A DNA stretch of 20,330 nucleotides from JADHUC01 sp964617665 (lineage in GTDB: Bacteria; Planctomycetota; Planctomycetia; Pirellulales; Pirellulaceae), in NCBI GenBank assembly GCA_964617665.1, contig CAZUAH010000238.1:1-20330 (forward strand). Reading direction: 5' to 3'. Under the pieces are notes generated by a model. It was not told the origin of the DNA. It saw nothing but the letters and a program-made list of their open reading frames with translations, and ran no database searches. The position numbers and the translations under genes are program-made. This document shows, in pieces, positions 1-8,490 of the stretch (position 1 is its first letter; each line of letters opens with the position of its first letter).

Positions 1-1705
1 CGTACTGCACCGTGGTGAAGCTCTTCATGGCCTCCAAACCGGCGTCGTCCACCTTGGTTGATCGAAGCATCAACTGTCTGAGGCTCTCCATCTTTGGCCA
101 CTTCGCGAACCCAGTGCCGGTGACCTGAGTCTTGTCCAAGTTCAATGTCTGCAACTCGGCGAAGCCTGTCATCGCCTCCAAGCCAGCGTCGTTCAGCTTG
201 GTCGAATTCAGCGACAGTTGCCGAAGTTTCTCCATCTTCTTCCACTTCGCAAAGCCAGTACCGGTCAGCGGCGCGTTGTCCAAGTTCAAATTGTAGAGCG
301 AGGTCAAACCCGCCATGGCCTCCAAACCGGCGTCGTCCACCTTCGTCGATCGGAGTTGCAAATATGTGGGAGAATGCGAGGTGGTCCATTTCGCGAAACC
401 GGTGCCCGTCAGTGGAGTGTCATCCAGGTTCAGGTGCTGCAGTCCCGTCAAACCCACCATTGCTTCCAACCCGGCATCATTCAGCTTGGTTGCTCGCGCA
501 GTCAGTTGACTCAAGCTGTCCATCTCTTTCCAGGACGCGAAGCCCGTGCCGGTCACGGCAGTCTCGGTGATATCAATCGACCGCAGTCTCTTCAGCCCAC
601 CCAGGTGCGCCAATCCTTCGTCGGTCAGCTTGGTCTGGCCGAGCGTCAGCGTGTTCAATGAACTAATGCGACCAAGTCCCTTCATCCCTTCGTCGGTAAC
701 CTTCGCCTGTTGCAGTGCGATCTGGCTCAGCGACGAAAGGCCTTCAAGCTTGGCGAACCCTGATCCGGTCAGTTGGGTTCCCATGAGATCCAAACGCGAC
801 AGACTCTTTGCGTTCTTCAGGTGTTCCAGCCCAGCGTCGTTGATGTTGCACCGGTTCAAATACAGGTATCGCAGCTTGGGCGGGTTCCCCAGATGAGACA
901 ACGTGTCCTCGGTCAGCTTGGCTTCGTCAAGGTACAGATGCATGAGCTGTTTCAGTCCCGCCACGTGCACCAAAGCATCGCCCTGAATATCGAGTCCCTT
1001 TAGGGAGAGATAGTTCAGCTTGTCCAGCCCTTTCAAATGGGCCAGCCCAGCGCCCTTAACCTTGGACTGACCGAGGAACAGCCGAGTAAGACTAGCCATG
1101 TCCTTCAGGTGCTCAAGCCCGGCGTCGGTAACCGGCGACTGCTCCAGGTACAAGGTCTGAAAGCTGGGCAATTCGCGCAGAATCGACAGATCGTCGCCTC
1201 CTTGCCAACCACCGCCTAGACGCACGGTCTGAAGCCGATTGGAATTGATCTCAACACGCCCACCGAGCTTGGTGATCTTCTCGATAGTCTGCTGTACGCT
1301 CCAGATCTTGTGCGAAGCCACAGCACGTTCGGCAAGAGGGGTAGCCGTATGATGGTAAGGAGCCGACAATTTCGTCAGAGCTTCGATAGCCGCGTTTTCC
1401 GTGGAGCGATCCTCGGACTCGGTGAGTTGGGCCAATATGTGCATCGCTCGGAGAGTCACCTCGAGATTATCACCACGTGCCGCCTTTGCCAGAGGTTCGA
1501 TCGCCGCCTCGCCGGCCGCGATCAGCTTTTTCACAGCCTTGTCACGGATCTTGTAGTCGTCATCGTCCAGGTCCCGTGTCCACTGGCCAATCGATTCAGC
1601 CGAGGGCGCGGACGCCGCCTTAGAGGCGGTCGAGCCCTGGGGGTAAGCGACAGCAACGGAGACTAGCGATAGGATCAGTACGGCGGAAATCGAAAGTCGT
1701 CTCAT
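1..1705 (-). CDS. Exported HEAT/leucine-rich-repeat protein (C-terminus cut by window edge)
   Basis: The frame is open on the minus strand from an ATG at 1705 to the left edge: 568 codons with no stop, so the C-terminus lies outside the window. Residues 1-20 form a signal peptide (MRRL, a hydrophobic stretch, then AVA before YPQG). Residues about 40-95 look like a HEAT-type helical repeat (IRDKAVKKLIAAGEAAIEPL). From about residue 145 onward there are continuous leucine-rich repeats of about 24 residues with the pattern T-x-[LV]-T-D-x-G-L-x-H-L-x-G-L-x-x-L, which resembles the RI-like/GALA-type LRRs common in planctomycetes. The last third alternates two repeat forms, giving a 48-residue super-repeat. 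Known LRR solenoids bind proteins; no enzymatic domain is visible, so an extracytoplasmic binding or scaffold role is inferred. It is divergent from the methyltransferase at 2114. Confidence 0.9.
   Translation of the reverse strand, partial: MRRLSISAVLILSLVSVAVAYPQGSTASKAASAPSAESIGQWTRDLDDDDYKIRDKAVKKLIAAGEAAIEPLAKAARGDNLEVTLRAMHILAQLTESEDRSTENAAIEALTKLSAPYHHTATPLAERAVASHKIWSVQQTIEKITKLGGRVEINSNRLQTVRLGGGWQGGDDLSILRELPSFQTLYLEQSPVTDAGLEHLKDMASLTRLFLGQSKVKGAGLAHLKGLDKLNYLSLKGLDIQGDALVHVAGLKQLMHLYLDEAKLTEDTLSHLGNPPKLRYLYLNRCNINDAGLEHLKNAKSLSRLDLMGTQLTGSGFAKLEGLSSLSQIALQQAKVTDEGMKGLGRISSLNTLTLGQTKLTDEGLAHLGGLKRLRSIDITETAVTGTGFASWKEMDSLSQLTARATKLNDAGLEAMVGLTGLQHLNLDDTPLTGTGFAKWTTSHSPTYLQLRSTKVDDAGLEAMAGLTSLYNLNLDNAPLTGTGFAKWKKMEKLRQLSLNSTKLNDAGLEAMTGFAELQTLNLDKTQVTGTGFAKWPKMESLRQLMLRSTKVDDAGLEAMKSFTTVQY
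27..602 (-). repeat. 144-bp tandem repeat inside the LRR gene
   Basis: Near-identical blocks begin at 27, 171, 315 and 459, exactly 144 bp apart, each starting with a version of ATGGCCTCCAAACCGGCGTC on the plus strand. A weaker match continues in register near 603. Each unit encodes 48 residues, two 24-residue LRRs of different type (T-G-T-G-F-A-K-W followed by V-D-D-A-G-L-E-A-M). The array runs off the left edge. The DNA-level similarity suggests recent duplication or gene conversion within the gene. Confidence 0.85.
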
Positions 1706-1830
1706 AACTTCGGGAACCGGACATTTCGAGAACGGGCGTTTGGAACGGCTGAACATATTACGTTCAATTGTCGCCTGATGACACGACCATTGCAACAAGG
1801 ACGCGCCTTCCGCGAGGATTGGCACGTTCT

Positions 1831-2029
1831 TCGTTTAACCGCAAGCCGGGGGCGGGGGGGGCCCCCCCACCCCCCCCCCCCCCCGGGGGGGGGGGTAAAG
1901 AGCTGAGCGGATTCTACAAGACAGCCGGCCNNNNNNNNNNGTTGGATTGGCCCGTTTTTCTTTTAACGGCACGCGGGTGGGGTGCGCGCCCCCAGCCCAC
2001 GCGCACGCCTCCGGCTTGCGGTTAAACGA
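1831..2029. repeat. Inverted-repeat intergenic element flanking the gap
   Basis: TCGTTTAACCGCAAGCCGG at 1831-1849 is the exact reverse complement of CCGGCTTGCGGTTAAACGA at 2011-2029. Inside the right half, TTTAACGGC (1962-1970) and GCGGTTAAA (2018-2026) are ends of an imperfect GC-rich palindrome around GCACGCGGGTGGG and CCCACGCGCACGC. This looks like an interspersed palindromic intergenic repeat present twice in opposite orientation, or once and misassembled. Whether other copies exist in the genome cannot be seen here. Confidence 0.6.
1847..1940. other. Assembly gap and probable sequencing artefact
   Basis: Positions 1847-1895 are almost entirely runs of G or C, followed by 1896-1930 and then ten Ns (1931-1940). 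The segment 1894-1930 is a degraded copy of 2019-2057; both contain a version of GAGCGGAT, CTACA and GACAGC in the same order. A homopolymer block next to a bad copy of sequence from beyond the gap is typical of contig-end error at a strong hairpin. The ten Ns are a placeholder, so the true gap length is unknown. Confidence 0.8.
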
Positions 2030-2113
2030 GATGAGCGGATACTACATGACAGCGGCCACGCAGCAGTTTGTCTGGTTTCGATTTCTTCCCAGTTGATAAC
2101 GACGGAGTGGGCA

Positions 2114-3136
2114 ATGAACGATGAAGCGCGCTGGAACGTGGGAGACCTGATGGAGATGAGTTCCGCCTATTGGCGATCGTGCACACTGTTTGCGGCGGTG
2201 CGTGTGGGGCTGACGCAATGTATGGCACGGAAACAAGAGGCCGCCACCGCCGAAGAACTCGCCCAGGAATTGGAGTGTTCGCTGCGCGGGATAACCGCGC
2301 TGCTGGACGCTTTGACCGCAATCGAGTTGGTGATCAAACAGGATGGCGCCTACCGCCTTCATCCGGATGCCCAGCCGCTGCTGACACCCGGTCACTTTCT
2401 GGATAGGACGCACATCTTGTTGCATATGGCCGATATCGTCTCGCGATGGGATCGTTTGGCCGAGGCGGTGCGGGAAGGACACCCGTCCGGATGGACCATG
2501 GACCAGGCGGACATGCCGCCGGAACACGCCGAGCATTATTACCGCGGCATGTCGGATGTCGCCCGGATCCAGACCAAAGGGCTGGCGACTCGCTTGGGCC
2601 TGCGAGCGGATCAGAATTTGCTGGATGTGGGTGGTGGGCACGGACTGTACGCCTATGCCTGTGCGGATGAAATGCCCGGTTTGAAAGCGACTGTTTTCGA
2701 TCTGCCCAGTTCGCGACCGTTTTTCGACGAAGAGGGTTCGCGGCACGCCCAAGCAGCCCACGTCGATTTCCGGGCCGGCGACATTCGGCGACCGCCGTTG
2801 GACCTGGGCGGGCCATACGATGTGGCCTGGATCAGCCAAGTACTGCACATCGAAGGTCCGGAGGTTTGTACGCGTTTACTTGCCGAGGCGGCCGGGGCGC
2901 TGAAACCGGGCGGCGCCCTCTGGATCCAGGAGTTCATTCTGGAGGACGACCGCGCCGCGCCGGAGTGGCCGGCTTTGTTCAATCTGAACATGCTACTGCA
3001 CGACCGGGAGGGCAAATCCTACTCGAAATCCGAATTGTGCGGCATGATGGAAAGCGCCGGGCTGACCGACATCACGTTCGAGGGCCCCACCCAGCCGAAT
3101 TCGCCCGCCGCTCTTATGCGCGGCGTGAAGCCTTAA
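2114..3136 (+). CDS. SAM-dependent O-methyltransferase (Methyltransf_2 type)
   Basis: A 340-residue protein. The ATG at 2114 is preceded by GGAG at 2104-2107; the frame stays open upstream to 1982, but that extension would be translated repeat DNA and is rejected. Residues about 15-95 form a helical/winged-helix dimerisation domain, as in plant-type O-methyltransferases. The Rossmann methyltransferase fold follows, with SAM motif I LLDVGGGHG at 169-177, the acidic end of the second strand at VFDLP (194-198), and a GD at 222-223. His245 in VLHIEGPE sits where plant OMTs have their catalytic base His. In this family the enzyme moves a methyl from SAM to a hydroxyl of a small aromatic, polyketide or carotenoid-like substrate; the substrate here is unknown. 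No signal peptide, so probably cytosolic. It stands alone: divergent from the LRR gene and converging on the glycosidase gene 36 bp away. Confidence 0.88.
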   Translation: MNDEARWNVGDLMEMSSAYWRSCTLFAAVRVGLTQCMARKQEAATAEELAQELECSLRGITALLDALTAIELVIKQDGAYRLHPDAQPLLTPGHFLDRTHILLHMADIVSRWDRLAEAVREGHPSGWTMDQADMPPEHAEHYYRGMSDVARIQTKGLATRLGLRADQNLLDVGGGHGLYAYACADEMPGLKATVFDLPSSRPFFDEEGSRHAQAAHVDFRAGDIRRPPLDLGGPYDVAWISQVLHIEGPEVCTRLLAEAAGALKPGGALWIQEFILEDDRAAPEWPALFNLNMLLHDREGKSYSKSELCGMMESAGLTDITFEGPTQPNSPAALMRGVKP

Positions 3137-3172
3137 GCGGGCTCGTTTCGGTCCGCCGCAACCAAGCGTTCG

Positions 3173-6100
3173 CTAGGAAGACTGACTGCGAGGGCCGTAG
3201 ATCTTCACGAAGTCCGTCACGTCCAACGGCAGTGTGACCTGGATGACGTCTTCCTCCACGTTGTTGAAACGCAACTCGCCGTGACGAACCGATTCGACTC
3301 GATTCACCGGTCCGGGCACGCGGACCTCCAGAGAAACCTCGGCCAGCGGGTTCAGCGTGTAATTCGCCAGAGGCACTAGGATGCCCTGCGGGCAAGTCAT
3401 GTAGACGGCGTCGACCAACGGCACGCTGCAGCGCAGCGGCGGATCGACTGCAGCCCGACGAACAGGTCGGAGCAAGACTTCGCGGATGCCAGATGGATAC
3501 TGCCACGGGTTGTAGGATCGATCGAGCGGATCGGCCGTGACAGCCTCGCCGTTCTGACTCAATTGCTTCTGTTCGGCCAACTCGTTCCTAGCTGCCAGCG
3601 CCGACTTGATGTACGCCAACGCGGGCAGCAAACCAGCACAGTAGACTGATCCGGACCCGTAGTCGCCGCGGACCAAAGCCGCCGAACCGTCGTCGAACGT
3701 TCCCAGAGTCTCGGTCTCCGCACGCGGTGCAAGACGCTGCCGCACGGACAGCGTCTCTAATTTGGCTTCCCCCACAGCCACTCGATCCAGGGCCTTCAGT
3801 GCGTAGAGGGATCTTCCGGCCGATAGGTGCTTCTGCAATTGCTCGGCGGCGTTTCGTTTCGCCGGCAGCAGGTCGTCCAGCGAGGACAGCGGCCGATTGT
3901 ACTCGTCTCGCTCCGCCGCGCCGGCGGTCAGCCACAACGTGCCGCCTCGATGAACCCAGGTTCGCAGGGCTTGTGCGGCAGTTCCGGTAAGATTTGGACC
4001 GGACAGATAGCAGACCTTGTAGCCCTCCAACTCGCCATCGGTCACATCTTTTTCCGAGAGAATATCAACAGGGATCTGGGCGTGGGTCAGGGCCAGCCAT
4101 GTGTGCATCCGGTCGAACCCGTAGGCGTAGTTTTCGCCCAACGTCCAGATGTCGGAGGACGACGAATACAGGATCGCCACGTCGGCCTTGGCCGGCATCG
4201 CCGGGACTAGGAAGTCCTCGGCCCCGCCGATCAGACGAACGATCTCCGCATTCGCCCGCCACGCCTCCGGCTTGGCGTACCACGCGGAGCTTCTCCAGAG
4301 CGGGCCGCCTTCATGGCTACCCCAACTCGGTCCGTAAAAGAAGTTCTTGAGGGTCTTCACGCCCCTGGCAACCTCGCTGGTCGCCTTCAGTTGAATATCA
4401 CACGGCGTTCGCCCGGCATAGGCAATCAAATAGTGCCCGAGTGACTGGCCGCGAGCGCGGGCCGCTGCCCGCATTAGATCTACGTTGTAAGAGGCGCACT
4501 GATAGGTGGATGCCAGGTTGGCCCAATCTTCGCTCCAGACTGCATTCTGACCGGGGTCGTCCAGCAATTCAAAGTAGTCGACACCCTGTGCGTAGAAGTT
4601 GGCCAGGTAAATGGCTCCGTCGCTGAAGTTGGCCACCGCCGGGAAAATCTCGCCATACGCCTCTTCAAGCACCTCTCGCTGCACAGCCATGAAATCGCCC
4701 AAGGCTCGCGTACGGAATCGTTGCGTGTAGTAATGTAAGGCGGGATGCTCGTGACCCCGGGTCTCCGGAACCGGTTTGACTTGATCCCAACTGCCTACCA
4801 GCAGGTCGTCCGGCGTCCTACCGAGTTCCTTGATCCAAACACGAAATGCCTCGATGTACGCTTCATCTTCCGCCAGACGCGACGCAGGCTGCCCACCCGG
4901 TTCGTCCATCAACATGCAGAAGGCGATGTCCTCAGGCGACTTGCCCGACTGCCGGAACTCTTCGGCTCGATCGGCCGCAACACGTTTCATTCGTGGCACG
5001 TCGGGACGGCAATAAGAGCCATCCTGGCCGTACCAGATTCCTCCATGGATGAACGGTCTGCGGCGGTTCGAGAAGCCGAAGTAGTCGAGCGTCTCTTGCT
5101 CCCGCCGGGTCACTTCCTCATCCACGTCCAGGCCGTAGCCGCCGATCCGCGCGGCCACGAAGAAGGGAAACCGCTCGGGCATCTTGCCGAACGTCGGCCA
5201 TTCGTAGGCGTCGGCGATCTCTCCCGTCGCTTCGGCCACCTGACGATCGGTCTTCATCCGCGCGACATTCCCGGGAGTGGTCAGGTCAGGCGGCATGACG
5301 ATGACCATACCGCCGGGCTCGCAGTCGGCGACCAAGGTGCGCACCACGTGGTCTTCGTTCGGCGCAGTGGCAAACTCGAACGTAGCGGCCAACCGCGAGG
5401 ACTTCTCATGATAAGTGTAGCGGGCCGAGATGTTCAGTATCGCTCCGGTGTCCTGGTACAGCATGGGCGTGATATTGCACCAAGGCGTGCGCTGGCCGCC
5501 TTGCATCATATGCCCCTTGGCTGGACGCAAACCGGCCTTCGCCCCACCGTGGGACAAGTGGTAATGGCCGTACCAGGGCGAACGGTAATGATCGGCAAAG
5601 ACGTGGACGTAGACGGGACGATCGTAATCTTCGCCCAAAGTCACGCGAAGGTAGGTCTGTGGACCATACTGCAGGTGATTTGGCACCAGGTCCGTGTTTG
5701 AAGTAATGAGCACACAGTCGACATGGCGGACGTATCCGGTGCAGTTCTTGTTCTGATACTTGCTCAAAACCAGATCGAACTGGCCAGCCGCCAGTTCCAC
5801 ATCAAAGAAATCCCAGCGGTACTCCCAGTCCGGAGTCTTCTCGTCGATTTCCAAGTCGAAGTCGTTGGCTGCCAACACACTGCCTTCACGCGAGATAGCC
5901 AATCGGAATGGCCCGCGGAAACGCCGCCACTGCATGTGTCGAACCCATATCCGGTGCTTGCCGGAATCCGAGATCGTCACCACGGCGGTGGCCACAGCGT
6001 CCTTTGCCCCGGTGGCACCATGAAGCGTGGTGGCTCGCGACGCCCGTCGGCTCTGCGCGTTGCTGCAAATTTTCCATCCATCCGATGCACACTTGAAACT

Positions 6101-6244
6101 CTCCGCCTCCAGGAAGATCGGCTCGTCGGCAACAGCCGCGTCTGAAACCAGCGAGACCAGGAAGATCGCCGTGCAACCACAACGCACGCCCAGCGTGCGC
6201 GTTTTCGAGCTAACCGAAACGCCATTAGGATCGTGTTTCGTCAT
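3173..6244 (-). CDS. Large exported glycosidase-like protein with beta-galactosidase trimerisation-like domain
   Basis: A 1023-residue protein. I chose the ATG at 6244, 22 bp after the upstream gene's stop; earlier in-frame starts lie inside that gene and lack a signal. A charged N-terminus and hydrophobic segment at about 21-40 (ending AAVAD) suggest export. Residues 41-185 resemble a beta-sandwich carbohydrate-binding module (FLEAESF start). Residues 190-345 form another beta-rich region. Residues about 350-680 resemble a TIM barrel of the GH-A/GH42 kind; Glu448 in LMDEPGG and Glu572 in VWSEDW are candidate catalytic acids. Residues about 686-880 resemble the glutamine-amidotransferase-like trimerisation domain of GH42 enzymes (VAILYSS, WVHRGGTLWLTAG). 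The C-terminal 940-1023 looks like a beta domain. The role as a glycoside hydrolase is inferred from fold and context; family and substrate are not assigned. Confidence 0.75.
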   Translation of the reverse strand: MTKHDPNGVSVSSKTRTLGVRCGCTAIFLVSLVSDAAVADEPIFLEAESFKCASDGWKICSNAQSRRASRATTLHGATGAKDAVATAVVTISDSGKHRIWVRHMQWRRFRGPFRLAISREGSVLAANDFDLEIDEKTPDWEYRWDFFDVELAAGQFDLVLSKYQNKNCTGYVRHVDCVLITSNTDLVPNHLQYGPQTYLRVTLGEDYDRPVYVHVFADHYRSPWYGHYHLSHGGAKAGLRPAKGHMMQGGQRTPWCNITPMLYQDTGAILNISARYTYHEKSSRLAATFEFATAPNEDHVVRTLVADCEPGGMVIVMPPDLTTPGNVARMKTDRQVAEATGEIADAYEWPTFGKMPERFPFFVAARIGGYGLDVDEEVTRREQETLDYFGFSNRRRPFIHGGIWYGQDGSYCRPDVPRMKRVAADRAEEFRQSGKSPEDIAFCMLMDEPGGQPASRLAEDEAYIEAFRVWIKELGRTPDDLLVGSWDQVKPVPETRGHEHPALHYYTQRFRTRALGDFMAVQREVLEEAYGEIFPAVANFSDGAIYLANFYAQGVDYFELLDDPGQNAVWSEDWANLASTYQCASYNVDLMRAAARARGQSLGHYLIAYAGRTPCDIQLKATSEVARGVKTLKNFFYGPSWGSHEGGPLWRSSAWYAKPEAWRANAEIVRLIGGAEDFLVPAMPAKADVAILYSSSSDIWTLGENYAYGFDRMHTWLALTHAQIPVDILSEKDVTDGELEGYKVCYLSGPNLTGTAAQALRTWVHRGGTLWLTAGAAERDEYNRPLSSLDDLLPAKRNAAEQLQKHLSAGRSLYALKALDRVAVGEAKLETLSVRQRLAPRAETETLGTFDDGSAALVRGDYGSGSVYCAGLLPALAYIKSALAARNELAEQKQLSQNGEAVTADPLDRSYNPWQYPSGIREVLLRPVRRAAVDPPLRCSVPLVDAVYMTCPQGILVPLANYTLNPLAEVSLEVRVPGPVNRVESVRHGELRFNNVEEDVIQVTLPLDVTDFVKIYGPRSQSS

Positions 6245-6266
6245 CCTAGCTGCCTTTCCTTTCGGA

Positions 6267-8411
6267 TCACTCTGGTCCGCCGCGAAAGATGGCGGCGTCG
6301 GCAATACGGCCTTCGAAGTTGGCGACGTTGTCGCTTCGCCCGCCAATGAAAACGTCCGTACAGCCGTTGGGGCGAGTCGCACTCGCTCGGCCTGAGATGA
6401 TCGGCTCATTGTCGAAGTTCAGATACACCCGCAATTGTTCGCCTTGACGAACCAGTCGCACATGGTTCCAGGTCTTCGGTTCGATCACGGGACCGCCCGT
6501 GAGAGCCTCGTCTTTGTCGTTGCCGTTGAAGAATATCAGGCGTCCCTGCTCTCTCTCGCCGAACCAAGTGCCACAGATGCCCAGGTGGTCCCCGGGGCAA
6601 TCGTCATCACCGTCGGGGCCACGCGAGAACATGTAGCCGGTGATAGGTCGGTTGTCATTTGGCAGTCCGTTCCAGAAGAAGAACTCGACCGTGTAGTCAT
6701 CGCCCAATTCGTCAAGTGTCGCTTTCATGCGACCGCCGACGAACTGAACTGCACGAGACTCTTGATCGTCGCATCGCAAGTCGTCTCGCTCCGGGCCGTC
6801 GAGATAGAACAGGTGCCCCGTTTCAAACTGACCGTGATTGCCTGCGTCCGAGACATCTTCGGCCACAGTGCCGTCAATCTCGCCAAGCCGCCAATAGGCG
6901 AGTGGCTTCCTTTCGAGCACCTTCTTCGCATAAGGGGCCTCTGACAGGTCAAGCGTTTTGCGTTTCTTACCGCTAAGCTTCTCGAACATCGAGAGTAACG
7001 TATCGGTGATGATCGTCTCGGCGTCGACCTGCAACCCGGCCGTCCTCGCCGGCCAAGCGTTGTAACCGCCCAAAGGAAGCGATTCGGGCGGTGGAATGTA
7101 ACCTTCGGTGCCGTTCGCCAATTCGATATTGAACATGTCGGGCATGGGAGATCGCAGCTTCAACTTCAGGCCCGTGATGGAGTACGTTTCGTTCGGTATC
7201 GCTGCGATGCCCAAATCCCCGATACAAATCGCCTGGAGCTTCAACTCGCGAACGGGATCGTCCTTCAGAAATTTCGCTTCTCGAGCGTAAACCTCTGGTC
7301 TGGTACGCGGGATACGGCCGTCCATTTCTTCGAGCAGTTCTTGCGCCCACGCCCATCGTTTCTCATCGGGAACGCGTCGATTGAGTGTCAGACAACGCTC
7401 GGCAGCCTTCAGTTCGACCCGATCGCGATACTCGATTCGCTCGTAGGCACGCATCGCGACCGCCGCAACCGATTCAGCGTAGTCAGTCCGTCCAACATTC
7501 TTCCGAGGCCTTGTATAGTCCATCCAATGCAAATCGCCGCTCGTTCCGTTGGACATCATGGCGACAAACGAATCGTCGTCCGCGGCGATCTTCTCCGAGA
7601 TGACGCGAACGAAGTCTCCAAAGTAGTCAGCCGAGACCGCTGCGGAGCCGAAGTAATGCATGGAATAGTTGGCCAGAATGCCAATTGGTTTGCCATCGAG
7701 CGACCGCACGGAAAGGACCGAAAGCTCGTTGTCGACGGGGCCGCTGGGACCGATGTATTGCGGGTTCCGATAGCCCGGATGCATCATCACGCGGATCGTC
7801 TTTTCGCCGAAAGGGTCAACGCCAATACAATCCGGCCTTCGGATGAACACGCGGCAATGGGTGTCCTGTTCGTCAATCTCGGAAGACCACCCAATCTGCG
7901 CCGGCTGAAAGTTTGCAACCGCCTTCACAATACACTCGACCAACTGGGGCCGAATTTGATTGACATAATCCACGTCGGCGTCTGTTCCCAAGCACCCGAC
8001 CAGCGAGCCCGCCGAGTGGGAGTGGGTCGCCGAGATCATAATGTTCTCGGCGGGAACGCCAGATTCCTTCGATGCAGCTTCCTTGACTTCGTCGCAAAGA
8101 TCACGCGGAACGAACAGCGTATCGACGACCATGAGCACGAGATGCGTTGTTCCGTCGTCCAGCGCCAGGGCACGCGCGAACAGGCGATCGTGGATCACGC
8201 TGCCGGAGCGAGTCAAAAAGCTACCACTCGAGATCACCGGCAGCTTGATCGGCGATACATCGACAGACGCAACTCCTGCTCGAAAAGCCTTCGCTTCATC
8301 CGATCCTTTCGAGAAGACCGGCGATAGCGAGAGTGATAGAAGCACAACGGGGACAATGGTAAACGTGAACGGCGATCGTATAGATGAAGCACGCATGTTT
8401 CGGGTATTCAT
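6267..8411 (-). CDS. Ceramidase-like hydrolase with C-terminal LamG domain
   Basis: A 714-residue protein. The ATG at 8411 has AAAGGA about 8-10 nt upstream. The signal peptide is about 1-35. Residues about 42-475 match the neutral/alkaline non-lysosomal ceramidase N-terminal family: ATHSHS at 128-133, NYSMHY at 248-253, IPNETY at 405-410 and NGTEGYIPP at 433-441. By family knowledge His130, His252, Glu409 and Tyr438 are plausible equivalents of the zinc ligands. The place where true ceramidases have the catalytic serine (GDVSP) reads SGDLHWM (291-297), so ceramide hydrolysis is doubtful. Residues about 497-714 are a LamG/concanavalin-like sandwich beginning KVLERKPLAYWRLGE, a common planctomycete add-on that binds glycans or anchors the enzyme. 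It is followed 22 bp later by the glycosidase gene. Real substrate unknown; many planctomycetes carry numerous paralogs. Confidence 0.82.
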   Translation of the reverse strand: MNTRNMRASSIRSPFTFTIVPVVLLSLSLSPVFSKGSDEAKAFRAGVASVDVSPIKLPVISSGSFLTRSGSVIHDRLFARALALDDGTTHLVLMVVDTLFVPRDLCDEVKEAASKESGVPAENIMISATHSHSAGSLVGCLGTDADVDYVNQIRPQLVECIVKAVANFQPAQIGWSSEIDEQDTHCRVFIRRPDCIGVDPFGEKTIRVMMHPGYRNPQYIGPSGPVDNELSVLSVRSLDGKPIGILANYSMHYFGSAAVSADYFGDFVRVISEKIAADDDSFVAMMSNGTSGDLHWMDYTRPRKNVGRTDYAESVAAVAMRAYERIEYRDRVELKAAERCLTLNRRVPDEKRWAWAQELLEEMDGRIPRTRPEVYAREAKFLKDDPVRELKLQAICIGDLGIAAIPNETYSITGLKLKLRSPMPDMFNIELANGTEGYIPPPESLPLGGYNAWPARTAGLQVDAETIITDTLLSMFEKLSGKKRKTLDLSEAPYAKKVLERKPLAYWRLGEIDGTVAEDVSDAGNHGQFETGHLFYLDGPERDDLRCDDQESRAVQFVGGRMKATLDELGDDYTVEFFFWNGLPNDNRPITGYMFSRGPDGDDDCPGDHLGICGTWFGEREQGRLIFFNGNDKDEALTGGPVIEPKTWNHVRLVRQGEQLRVYLNFDNEPIISGRASATRPNGCTDVFIGGRSDNVANFEGRIADAAIFRGGPE

Positions 8412-8490
8412 TCCATTGGTCCTTTCTGTTCTGCTGCTGCCGGGCCTATTCCTTTCGGCACGCTAAAGAGAGATTATAGCTATCGAGACC

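Larger units (their letters stand above)
1706..2113. other. Divergent intergenic region with repeat element and scaffold gap
   Basis: These 408 bases separate the LRR gene (minus, starting at 1705) from the methyltransferase (plus, starting at 2114), so both promoters should lie here. I see no convincing -35/-10 pair. The stretch 1706-1830 shows nothing recognisable. The rest holds an inverted-repeat element, a block of G/C homopolymers and ten Ns, listed separately. The sequence between about 1847 and 1940 should not be trusted. Confidence 0.75.

Noticed and set aside
27..602. Regularly spaced repeats as a CRISPR array
   Set aside because: The 144-bp period is a multiple of three, similarity runs through the whole unit with no unique spacers, and the frame encodes continuous LRRs.
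1847..1895. G/C homopolymer block as a possible structural DNA element
   Set aside because: It adjoins an N gap and a corrupted copy of flanking sequence, so a sequencing or assembly error is the better explanation.
1982..2113. N-terminal extension of the O-methyltransferase
   Set aside because: It would translate the inverted-repeat element, has no ribosome site and goes beyond the normal family length.
2042..2848. A 268-codon open frame on the minus strand
   Set aside because: Antisense to the O-methyltransferase, which has intact SAM motifs and a sound ribosome site.
3137..3172. Bidirectional terminator between the converging methyltransferase and glycosidase genes
   Set aside because: Only a very short imperfect GC pairing is present and no T-run, so no terminator can be supported.
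4745..5701. A 318-codon open frame on the plus strand
   Set aside because: Antisense to the large glycosidase gene; composition is that of a reversed coding frame.
7341..8327. A 328-codon open frame on the plus strand
   Set aside because: Antisense to the ceramidase-like gene, with no motif of its own and no ribosome site in keeping with the neighbours.
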